DNA from: Luscinia megarhynchos
Lineage: Eukaryota > Chordata > Aves > Passeriformes > Turdidae
Reading direction: 5' to 3'
DNA length: 64,000 bases
Assembly (NCBI GenBank): GCA_034336665.1
Contig: CM067569.1
Coordinates: 25,868,224 to 25,932,223, forward strand
Positions 50,206-61,900 of this stretch are shown piece after piece. Within the stretch, counting starts at the first letter, position 1; each line of letters starts with the position of its first letter. Below the pieces are notes generated by a model that saw only the letters and a list, made by a program, of their open reading frames with translations, had not been told where the DNA came from and did no database searches. Position numbers and translations under genes: made by a program.

Positions 50206-52861
50206 AGAGTGGATGGAAGCAAACTGCAGGAAGTGGAGGAAAGGAGGAGGGAGAAAAGCCTGGGACCTACCAAAAACGAGCTCCAGGAAGGTGCAGTTCT
50301 TCCCTGACACACCCAAATTCTTTACTTCATTGATTCCCTTCCATAGCACTCTGGGGCTCAGGTTATCAGCACTGATAGATATAAAAACTCTTCTAATTAC
50401 TTGAAACTTTTTTTCCTGACTCAAGTACATTTTGAAGTTTCAAAGGAAAAAAAAAAAAACAGGATTGATGGATTTAATTTTCTGTGATACAGCTCTGGAG
50501 ACAGAAGCCTTTATATTAAATTGTAAATCTTTGCAGATTGAGTTTGTTTAAATAAGGCATAATTTTGTCTTTAATATCTAGGAAAACCATTTTTTTATGA
50601 AGCCAAGAAGATATTTTTGTAGATGATGAAGATGAACAATTTTCTTGGGTTTATGATTACCATCAAAAGATAAGACTCTTGAAAAGCATTGTTTGGAATA
50701 CAAAAGTATTTTTACCTGTCTGACTGCTAAAATTAATGCAGATATACTTATTTCTATTATTTTTGTGTAGTAGCTATATGCTTTATAATCAAGAAATATA
50801 TTCTAAAATCAGTGGAATAATTTCCTAATTTAGAAGCCAAGATAGGTTTAAATGTTTTGGTTTGGTTTGATGTTTCGTTTTTTTCCTGTTTTTAACATTT
50901 AGCCTGTAATTAGACTAAGTTAAATGATAAAACCAGGAGCTGATATGTCAAAATGGCTAAAACCAAACCTAAGTAATTAATTTTGTGCTTTACATTAGAT
51001 CATCTTAACCTGGGACTTTAAAATGCTGATTTCTAGTTTGGGATTTACTGGACTTTTGCCCCAGAGGTATCTGCTTTCATTCATTTTGGTTTGGTTTTTT
51101 TAACTCCAGAGGAATAATGGAAACAAGTTAATGTGAACATGGATTTAAAACCTGTGGATTTAAATCAATAGTGCAATCTTTAAGAAGTTCAATAAGTGTA
51201 TAAAAGAAAAGGACAGCAGTGTGTATTAATGTTATTTTAAGACTTCAGATGTTTAGTCATTGTGCTAACTTCAAGTTGGTACCACAGCCGTATTAATCTC
51301 TATTTTATCAGGGTCCATTTAAAAAAAATTTATATCAAATCAAATGAAACCATTTTACTGTAAGTCCCATGTGAATGCTTACAGATTGTTTAGCACAAAA
51401 TAAATTGAAAGCAATACCAAATTTAAGTGCAGTTGATGTTTCTTTCTTTATGAATCTTGAAGTCAGACTTATATGAAGTAAATGAAGGGTATTTCAAACT
51501 GCAAGTACATAGATTCCCTCACTTTATGCTGGTTATCTTAACAGTTTTTTTAAAATATTGGCAGGTATTTTGAGAGCTCTTGATAGGAACATATTTGGGC
51601 TGGAGAACTGTGGGCTTTGGGCTCTTCAAGTGAATGTGTTAAGGCATTATTTTTTTACTGAATCTTACTTTTCCTCTGTATAATGGAGTAGCACAGCTCT
51701 AAACCAGGTTCTATGCTTTTACCATTTTTCAAAATCTAAGTATTGTTTTGTATCAAAAATATGCTATAAATCATCTTAGCAGGATACAATCCAAATTAAA
51801 TTCACCCTGTAGATCATTTGAGTAGTGGAGGGGAGTAATGGGGCAAAAACTTCTAAAAGGAAGAGCCAACATATTTCAGCAATAAGCAAAACATGATGAG
51901 GATATTTTTCAGAGCTGTTCTCTTCTGTTTAGAAACACACTGAGTTGGTAAAAATAAATAAAATTAATGAGTGTCTCATTTCTAATAAATGTGAAAGGCA
52001 GTAAAGACAACCAAGAAGGAAAAGGTTATTTGGTGTTATTGGAAAAAGCAAGACTGGTCATTTTTTATTTCCTGGTCTGTGTACTGACTTTTAAAGGAAC
52101 TTGCTACATACAACTGGGCAAAAAAAACCTCATTAGAGGCATAGGTAAATGTATAATGATAATGAGTTTATAGAGTAATTACTCCAGTCATAGTATAAAT
52201 ATTTTCATATATCAATTCCAAGCACAAAAGTGAGATAAACTGTTTCACTGCAGGGCTGGTCTGACTTTTGAACAATCAATTTCTGGATAAATGGAGTTAT
52301 TTAGCTGTGCAGTTATGAGGAGAGAAATGCCAGTGAGTAGCAACAGTGGGAAAATATCAAGGGAGGCAATATTTTATTTAGAATAGTCTGTAACAAAGGG
52401 AATGAAGAAATGTCCAAGGTAACCTTAGATTAGCTAACTCAGTTAATCCTAATAAAATAGCTGCTGCATCATGGAACACATCTTGGGCTGCCAGATTTTA
52501 CCAAAAAAAGCAGTAAATTTGTGAGTGGTAATCTCTGTTGATCTGTCTGGCTCTGTGCCACGACATAAACAGTATTTGAATAAGGTACTGTGGCATTACA
52601 CTGAAACAACAAAGCCTTTAGTTTCTGAGGTGTTCAGAGAAGTGAACAAGGTGTCAAGGGAGGCAGAGGGAGGAGACTGGAGTGTGCAGTCAGTGCATGT
52701 TCTGACAGTGAAGTATAGCTGACCTGTAAGTCATAGAGACACTAGGGCTGTCCGTTGCATTCATGCTCCCATTATAGTGGAAATAGCTGGCATATTGTAG
52801 ATATGTAAGGCCCCTGGCAGCGTTGCCTTGACATCAACCTTTTACTGCCGCACTGTGCTTG
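50206..52861 (+). other. Intron directly upstream of the NRG3 exon
   Basis: AT-rich, with a run of A at about 50446-50458. CpG becomes more frequent from about 52750. The preceding NRG3 exon, which carries the first four EGF cysteines, was not seen here or elsewhere in the window. Confidence 0.55.
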
Positions 52862-52884
52862 CCATCTCTCCCCTTTTGCCCCAG
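52862..52884 (+). other. 3' splice site of the NRG3 exon
   Basis: A run of C and T, broken by few purines, ends in the AG dinucleotide at 52883-52884, immediately before the exon. It is the only AG that leaves the exon start in the phase expected for neuregulins, after the second base of a codon. The tract is intact, so the exon should be recognised by the splicing machinery even though its reading frame is broken. Confidence 0.75.
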
Positions 52885-52959
52885 GTGCAGAGAGGGGCTA
52901 CCAAGGCGTCCACTGTGACCAATTTTTGCCAAAAACCGACTCAATCTTGTCAGATCCAG
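52885..52959 (+). CDS. NRG3: Neuregulin-3 internal coding exon (end of EGF-like domain), frame broken by one extra G
   Basis: Neuregulin-3 is a membrane-anchored EGF-family growth factor that activates ErbB4 at the surface of neural cells. This 75-bp exon follows a pyrimidine-rich tract ending in CCCCAG and is followed by the donor GTACAT. After the initial G it reads C-R-E-G. One base further on, in the next frame, it reads GYQGVHC and then DQFLPKTDSILSDP, ending on the first base of a new codon. The mammalian protein, from memory, has CKEGYQGVRC and then the same DQF...SDP stretch, so the identity is close to certain. The two cysteines are the fifth and sixth of the EGF domain. The run GGGG at 52894-52897 has one G more than the family frame allows. 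As written, the normal frame meets TGA at 52916-52918. The codon at 52911-52913 is CAC (His) where the family has Arg. A homopolymer assembly error is possible. The exons before and after it were not located in this window. Confidence 0.88.
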
Positions 52960-52965
52960 GTACAT
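52960..52965 (+). other. 5' splice site of the NRG3 exon
   Basis: The bases CCAG|GTACAT form a usable donor directly after the DP codons of the exon. The exon ends with a single G, the first base of the next codon. This suits the Asp codon that follows in the mammalian protein (phase inferred from memory of that protein). Confidence 0.7.
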
Positions 52966-55900
52966 CCAACGTTTTCTCTTCTCTTTCCAGCACCCGTGCT
53001 GGAGCTGCCGGGTGGATGACCCTTGCCTCTAGTCAGATTGGCAGCAGCCAGGGGATAAATCCACAGCACCCAGGCTCTGCTCCTGTGAAACCCCTGCTGC
53101 TCCAGCAGGGCAGTCCACCAGGGATTCCTCGTGGCTTGGAATAGCACTGGCCCTGCTAAGAAGCCAAAACGCTTTGTGTTTCCCTACTTTTGACTCAACA
53201 ACAAATGAAATTACCGTGAGTCTAAAAGGGAAACCCGGTACAGAGTGCAAAGTGGTTCCTTCAAAAGGAAGTAAATGCACATTGCGCGGCACTGAAGAGA
53301 TTATAATCTCCTTGGAAACACTTTATATCATTTTGCATGAAAATTAATTATTTTGCACTTTGGCAAGTGATTTTTTGTCTACTTGCATAAATAATAAAGC
53401 TCTATTTTCAAGTAGTAATGTGGAGATAAAGTAGCTTTCTATTACACTGGCCAGTAAATGTAAGAATAACATCTGCATATATCTTCTCTTACTCCACTGT
53501 TTCCCTTTCTAAATTATCTTAACCGATAAAAACATGTCCAAAATATTATCCAATATTAATTTTTTGAAGGTGAATCCATTTAATTATATTTATCTTGCAT
53601 TTTTAAATGAAGTGACGTACAACAAAGGGTCATATCCAAGCTCTTGATTTTGTTCATATACCTGGAAACTGTAACATATTAAGTCTTCTGATTTTGGGTG
53701 CTCTTTAAAAGTAGATTTGAGTTGTTTTGTTTTGTTTTTTTCAGAACAGTGCTTGTTTTCCTAGTCTTGGTGCTTTTTAATTTATTTTCTTGTGCTTTTC
53801 CATGCAAAAACCTGTTTCCAAAGGCACCTGTTGCTTTGTAGTTCTCTGTGTTGTGGAGCTCCCATTACAGTCTGCTTTGTGTTTGATTTATTTTCTTCTT
53901 TGCTTGACCTTTATTGGTAAAGTGCAGAGCTTGTGGCGAACAGAATTTACCTCAGCCAAGTTTTATGTGCATGTGTCAGTATAGAAGCTGTGTATATGTC
54001 AAAGGAAAAAGTAATTTGTATCCTAAACATGTGGGAAAGGACAGGGTGGTACCTGTCTGACCTGGTATTCACAGGGGACTCTGGCTTTACTCTCTGAAGA
54101 GTAAAGGTTAAATCCATGCAGATACAACACAAAGCCCCAAAAAGGCTCCCAGATTAAGCTGCATCTAACAAGACCAAAAGCCCCATAATGTTTATATGGT
54201 CCAGGCAGAATTGTTGTTTCTTTCTTTGTGTTGGTTGCACAGACTTGCTTCTCTTTATTGGGAGGTGCTTACTGCTGTTGGGCTCTGGCTTTATTGTTTC
54301 CAGAGCTTTTTCAGCCACATGATCCTGCTCAGTAAGCAGGAAACATCCTTTTTACACCTTCTGAAAAGAAAAGCTATTTTTTTATTTTGTTGAGGCTTTC
54401 TTTCAAAATTATATTGTTTAGAGTATGCAAAGAGAGGGGGCTTTGGCTTGACATTGTCATGGATCCACTGGACGCACCCATGGCCCAGCAGGAGCCTCCC
54501 TTTTGGTATGAATGTAGAAGGTTAATGTGAGTTAGGTACATTTCTAGTCAGTTTTGAAATTTCACTTATATTTGAGTCTCATCTGTTTTCAAAAGAGAAA
54601 GAGACAGGTCCAGTTCAGGTCCATTTCTCTGTGTTGGCATAAGGTGATATTTCTCTGTGTAGGTGTGTGCACATGCATTTGTTCTAAGGATGTTGAGCCT
54701 GGAAGGAAGATAATTTAACTTTCTGCTGCAGCTGGACAGTGACATCTTGTTCAGGAGTTAAATCAGTAATGTAGTTATCTTCCTTCTGGAGAGAGAGAAA
54801 GAATTAATACCACACTGATAAGTAGCACTCAGTGGCAGAAATGTTTGTTATTTGCATAACCTGAGGAGTGTAAAAAGTATTTCACGCAGTAGTCAAGCAG
54901 AGTATTATCATCTTCAAAGGCTCTGGGTTTGCACTGCTGAAACTTAGGTTTGTGCTTGAATGTGTTTGGAGTAGAAAGAGAATTGCTGGAGGGTGAATTT
55001 GGAGGTGGCTTCAGAAAGAAGCAATTTTTAAATGCAAAGCTAAATTTCCAAAAGCGGAAAAAAATGAAATTGAGGACTCTTTTGTCTGGGCTGCACGTAG
55101 CCAGCACTGGCTGGTATCAGTCAAGCTTTAGGAATAAGTCCAGCGGGATGTTCCTGGTAGTGAATGTGCTGCTGCTGACACATCTGCTAACATTTAGCTT
55201 ATTTGAAGTTTGCATGCATGAAATACTGAAGCAACGTTTTTGTCTTGCCTTGGCTGTGATAACACAGGTTGTAGTTTCAGAATATACCCTTGTCATGACT
55301 GGGAAGTGAATCTACACCTCAGTCACTCAGTAAATAACAACAATTTTGTTATAAAATTTTTACTTATGTACATGGGCCAAAGCATCTTGATTTTTTTTGA
55401 CCCTTGTTTTCTTAAGTTGGTTTTTTTTTAGATAGCCTGCTAAAACAAACCAAGCTTGTTCAGCGTAACTATTATCTGCATATTATTTGCATAGAGAAAA
55501 ATAGTGTGTTATGGCTTTGCAATATATTTAACACCAGCTTCTTACCTCATTCTAGATGTATATCAGGCAGGTCTTGACTTTACATCACAGATATTAATAC
55601 AAATCATATAATAATTAATATTAATTAATGCATTCTAGATCATGTATGTGCAGTTTAATTCAACCAACTGGCTAAAGGTATTTAAGATTCTGTTTTCAGA
55701 AAACACTCTTGAAATTACCTGATGGTGTTTCAGAGTTCCTAAATTAGCATCCATGGATTTTTGCTTTTAAATCTGCCACCTGCTACTTTCCTTCAGCTCA
55801 AAGATGGGATTAAAGTCCTAAGAAAAAAAAATTGTACAATACATTCCTTGCACAGGTTCTTTGACTGGACCTTTAAGCATCACAGGTGTAAGAGCTTCCA

Positions 55901-58900
55901 CCTCCCTTAATATCTCTACTCTTAACAAGGTTTTCTGGCTATAAGAGAAAGTTTTTGAAAAAGAATCCAAACCCATCCAAACACAAGTAGTTTGAGCAGT
56001 TTGGTAATCTCGGAATATGAGAGAAATTTGCCTAAACTATGGGAGCCTCAGACACGTGGGAACCTAATAAAATTAATAATGTCACCAATGGGGGAAAAGG
56101 CTGCATGGCAAAGCCACCCAGTTTCACAGTCTCTGTCCAGTGGAGGAAATCTGTCAGTGTGCTAACACTGTGCAGGAGAAGTCCCTGAACATTCTCTCTG
56201 TCAGCTTCTCCATTATGTGGATGAAATAATAATGGGACAAAAGGAGCAGAAACAGCACTCACATGCTGGAAGGAGAGGACAGGAATGTATTTAGAATGTT
56301 ACTTCATCTTTGTCTGGGCTAACTCCTCTATAAATACAGCTAATGGCAATGGTAGAACACTTATATTTTCAGCATTTTAAGTCCAGCCTTAATACGACTT
56401 CACGTGCACAAAATTTTTCAATAGTCCTATGTATCTCCCCATCTATAGGATTCGGGAACCTATTTAGGACATAAATTGTAGAAATGCACTCCTGTACTAT
56501 CCTTTATAGTGTTCTGGAGTAGACCTGCCTGGCCCAATGAGTCCTGAAAGGTAAGTTGTATGTAGGCCACAGATATTTCTTTTAACCTGCTTTTATACTG
56601 AGGCAAAGTGATACGTTTAAAGATTTGACTGTTCTGTGGGCATATTCCAAAGTGGGGAGCAAGGCATTGAAAATTAGTTTATCACATTACCTCATTTTAC
56701 CAAATTGCTCCACTTCACCTGCAAGTATATCATTCTTAGCATGGGAAGCTACTTTTCTATGCAAAATGGCATATTTTATATTGCTCAGTATTAATTTTGT
56801 ACTTACCATATTAACATTCAAGTTGTCCCATTTGACTCAGAAGGCTGAGTGAAGCGGGATCCACTATGAAATACTGGGAATGTTATCCAATCCTTTTGAG
56901 GAATAAATGCATTTTCCTAGAAGTGTTAAAGTAGGCTGGAAAGCTTATAGGTCACCAGGCCATGCTCCTGCTGTTGCAGTCAACCCCATCCTGTAATTTC
57001 TTCTGTAATCTGATCATACTTCAAGGTAAACCATTTGTAATTGGTGTGAACCAACCACTGGAAACAGGGTTTGTTTAGCATCCCTGCTCTGAGGACTTCA
57101 AGACTCTTCAGCTTCCAGGCAAAGCTTATGTCAAAAATCTGTCAATACTGTGCTTCTTTAAAAATGCTTCATTTCAACTTTGATTTTTTTCTCGTTTTTG
57201 GGTTCCATGTTGTTATGCTTCAGGTTTGTTAGACTGGTTTTTTTTCAAATGTCGAAAGTCTTCCACTGAGTGAGCTATAGCCTGTGGTCTTGTAACACTT
57301 TAACCTGTGACAACATGAGCACACATGTTTCTCTTTGAATCTCATCAAAGAGAAAACCTGCAAGTGTCATGTCTGGAACCTGCAGTTGCTCATTCTTAAA
57401 TTACCTCTTTCTCCGTAGCAAAGGATCAAACTCCCTCTTCTGGAGGACTGGGACTGTAGAGAAGAAAAAACAACTATAGCTAGGTTAGAAATGAAAAAAA
57501 TGTCTTTCCAAAAAATACATATTCAAAGCCCCAAGACCCCCACACTAACATCCTCAAAAAAAAAAAAAAGAAAAAAGTCCCCAAGAAAACCAGCAAAAAT
57601 CTTAGGCATTTCCTTTTATTTTTATTTATCTGGGTTTGTATATGTGAGATCATAGGATAATTTATGTAGAAAGAGAAGTCTGGAGAACTCAAAAGTTCAG
57701 CCTCCTGCTTTAAGCAGAGCTGGCTTTGAAGTCTGTGCTGCTGGACTGGGCACCACAAAGGTGTTTTGCAAAGGGCTCTTATTAAATAGAGAATAAATAG
57801 CATCACCGTTGTGAAATATCTCTAAAATATATTTTCAAATAATTTGAATACATAAAATGAAACTTGTGCCCCTTACTGAATGACTGATTTTCTAGGGCCT
57901 GAATATTTTTTTTGTGAATTCTACTTAACCTTCTGAATTTGTCAAAATTCCTTCTGAATTTGCTTTTTTTCTCCTTTTTGATTTCTAGAAGGCATAGGAG
58001 AAAATTAGATTTTACTGTTGCAAAGACTTCAAAGTTTGCATGGAAATAGGGGGCAGTTAGGAGTAGGAGACTACCCAGAGGTGGATATCTGAGTTTCGTG
58101 GAGGACAAGTCCTTCTTAGACAAATTTAACATGGGACTTATTTAATCCCAGAAGGAACTTTTTGGAAATCTAGATCTAACTGAATTTGGAGGCTTAATTT
58201 AGTCTTAAAAAAAAGAAAAGGTTTTAAGCCCCTCTGCTCTAATGATTTCATCTGTTCAAGACTTTTTTTATTCAGAAAAAAGCATATGAAGGGAGAGGTT
58301 GTAGACCAAGCTTCTTTCATATTGGCTGTCATTTTATGCTGTCTTATCAAACTAATGGCAGAGTGCCACACCCCTTGTGTGTGTTCACAAAAGAATATTA
58401 ATGTTGCTCTAGGATGTTAAACTTTCACAAAAAATGAAATAATCAGAAGGTGGTATTTTATTGGCTTGTAAAATTAGAGCTACAGATGTGGTGATGGCAG
58501 TTAAGGGAAGTCACTGAAAATGCCAAGTCAGTAGAAGATCTGTTAGCCTCCATCAAGTGGGTCTGACATTTCTCTCAACTGCAGTCTCTTTACAAAGCTG
58601 TATAACCAGAGTTCCTGCAGTTCAAATGCATCACAAATTAACCTAGATTAGTCCTGATGCATTAATGGATTGAAAGGGAGAAATTGCCTTAATTGAAATA
58701 GTAATGAAGAAAAGCAACACAGTATCTCCAGAAGTGTCAATGAGTTTAACTGAGGAAAGATGCCTCAAATGACAGACAGGCTGAGGAATATGAAACATCA
58801 ACAAGGTAAAATAGGAAAGAAAATATAGCCCTGGGGCAATGAGGAACATATTTTCCCTTCTTTTTGACTTTGTGTAAAGACCTTGGGGTATGATCAATAA

Positions 58901-61900
58901 AAGATGATATGTTTTCAAATTTGAGTTGCATGGGAGCTGTAAAATTTGACTTTCTGTGAATAGTATGAAACTTCTTGATTTGTTTTGTTGCTGGTTTTGT
59001 TTTCTTTTCCTTAAAATAAGAACCTAGGCTTTGTTCTGCAGAGCTGGAATGGCATGTTCCAAACTAGAAGTCCCACTTTAACAAAGCTTCAGTAAAAGTG
59101 TTCTCCAGTGATAACTGGAAGCATGGATGTGATCATTATCAGAATGTCCTGAAACATTAAAGTCAAAAAGAGATTAACTGAAGTCACAAATTTGCCACTA
59201 ATGCCATGGGCAAAGAAAATCACTACCAGTTTTGATAATGCTATTTCTTACAATCCTAAAAACAAAATGTAAATTAATAGGAAACACCTAATAATATTTG
59301 ATTTTATGGATAAGATAACAGTGGCTTGTACAGAATGTGCATATAGATGTTTTTGAGTAATTTTTGAAATTTTTTTCTTTTCTCTGTCAGTACTGTAAAA
59401 TAGACTATTGAAATCACAAGGGGAATCCTCATTTTTCTAATGGGGGGGAGAGTATTGTGAGTTCATTCATCTTCTAAATTTGTGTTGCACTTCTCAAGTC
59501 AAAACAGGAAAAAAGTGCACTCTTATAAGAGCTGCTCCAAATATTAAGCTTTCATTAAATTGCTTTCATTACTTTTATGTGCAATAATGAAGGTGTTTTT
59601 TCCCTACTTTCTTTGAATCACCAGCCCTTTGGGAAAAAACCCAAAACAGCAGTGGATTTGCACAACTATTCCCCATACCTTCTGGCTTTCTTTCTGGAAA
59701 TATTAGTCGGGGGGTTAAAATTTATTTCCATTTAATATTTCAGGTTTAAATTACATGTCAATCTTTACTAAATCAATATAGATTTTTAATTAGGAATTAG
59801 CTGAAATAACATTGAAATAAAAAGTCATACAAGTTTATTTTGAAAAATGGAAAAATTCAATCTGAATTTGACCAAAATCCTTTTATTAGTTTTAAAGGAA
59901 CATTAGTTCCTTATTCTCTCTGTTCATCTCTTCTCCTGGAGGACAAGAATATATCAACATCTGGTAACTCAACATTGTTTTATTTTCAAAACTTTTAATT
60001 TGAAGCATTCAATGTTTTTGCCATGGCTTTTAGGCCGTGGATGGTCTTCTGGAATTCAGCTTATGCATCTCTGTATACATCCCTACAAAGAAGCTGGAAT
60101 CAGGCAAATGCAGTATATTTGACAGCAGGGAAAAAAACTTCTTGTTTCCTTCTTTAAAAATTGCATGTATGTGGCAGGATAATAATGAAATTGAATAATA
60201 CTTTTTACATGGAGTCAGTACAAATCTCAAGGAAGAAAGGGAAATGGGATCTCTAGCAATACAAATCCCAGTCAACAAGAAGTTTCCATCAGCCTGTCTT
60301 TCTGTAAGCCCCAATTGCTATAAATCAAAAGGAAACCAAAGCCACCTCCTGCAGAGGAGTTTGAGGGCCACCTTTCCAAACTACCATTCTTCTGTGAAAT
60401 GTGGGACTTGTGTCTGCTTACAGAATTTCTGCACAGAATTTTGTGCACCAGTTTTTTGCACTTGTATTTTTGGGCAGTTTGCCATCTGATGGCCAGTTGT
60501 TGGCCGGGGCTGGTCACACAGGAGCCCAGCAGGTGTGGAGGAGGCTGTGAGTGGAGGCTGCAGGGTTACCTGAGGACAGGGAATCGCTGTTCCTGCTCTG
60601 CCCCAGCCGGGAGCATGCCGGGCACCTCCGTGAGAGGTGGTGCAGCTCCCCGAAACCAGCACCTTCTGAAGCGATGAGCCTCAGGAAGAGCAGCCCTCCC
60701 ACCTCCTGCAAACACCTCATGATTTCCTAAATCTGCTGCTGGCCATTCCATGTCTGGAAAGCTGCAAGTACAAATATAGTTGAAGTCTATGCTCTGTGAC
60801 ACCCTGGAAGCCTCTGGCCTGTTACCCTAAGTAACCAACTTTTCTGACTTGTGCACTCCTCTACTGACAACTGTTACTGTTGGTATCATCTCCCACAGTT
60901 TTTCAGAAGGACTTCCCTGATTTTGCTTGGATGGATACAGGTGCAGTCAATCACTGACTTATCAGATCACATTTTCAGACTTCCTAAGAGGGAAAATTCA
61001 GCAGCACAATGACCTCAGTTCTTCATGCTCAGGGAGAAAAGTATAAGGAAAAGATTGGCCATCATGAAATGACATATAGGAGAATTGCACAAAACACAAC
61101 TGTAATTTATCTGAAAAAGCATTCATTTTGTTGAGTTCTTGTCTTTGTAGATTAGGTACTCAGTTGTCCAAGAGGATCTTACTTTAGCAATATTATTTCC
61201 ACTTTACATCACACTTCTGAGGTTAAATTCTTCATGGTTGGTTGGGATGGCATGATATGGGTTTCTTTGGGATGTCATTGCCCGTTGCAGGAGCCAGTAG
61301 GACACATGGGGAAGAGATGGATTTCCCTTTACTGGCAGTTAATCCCATGTCTTTGAATGTGTCTGTGTTAAATCTAAGTCTGAATCGAATGTTTTGCCAT
61401 CTCCCTGTGAGTGGTTCTGCATTAAAAGATTCTAGTAAAAGAAATGCAGTAGTGTGGGGCAGTATATCCTGCAGCTGTGGGGTTCCTCATATTGTGATCT
61501 GTCCTGTCCAGAGTACAGGTTTATGACTCTAAGTAGTGAACAGCAGGAAGATGAATCCTGCACTGCCCAAGCAGAAAGCTCAGCATCAGTCCAACACCCA
61601 CTCAATACCTTGAGAGGGAAACCATTAATACACATCCATGAGAGCTAAAGTTTCTTCCAAGAGGATTTCTGCTGAGTGTGCTGATCATCTTCCCAAAATG
61701 AATACCTTGAAGAGCCTCTGTACTGTTAGCTATCTTCACTCTTTGCATTAAGTCCCTACTCCATTACAAGGATGCTCATTAAGGCAGTTATTGTTTCACT
61801 CCACTTAGAGCTTCTATCAATGTTGATTGAGCTAATTTGAACAATCTCTGCTCATGAAGGAAAACCAGGAATAAGTGTTGTTCAAAAATTAAAGCAGTGA

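Noticed and set aside
52960..53020. A second acceptor-like tract (TCTTCTCTTTCCAG) just after the NRG3 donor
   Set aside because: It would leave an intron of only about 30 bases, too short for vertebrate splicing, and the sequence after it does not encode the next NRG3 segment.
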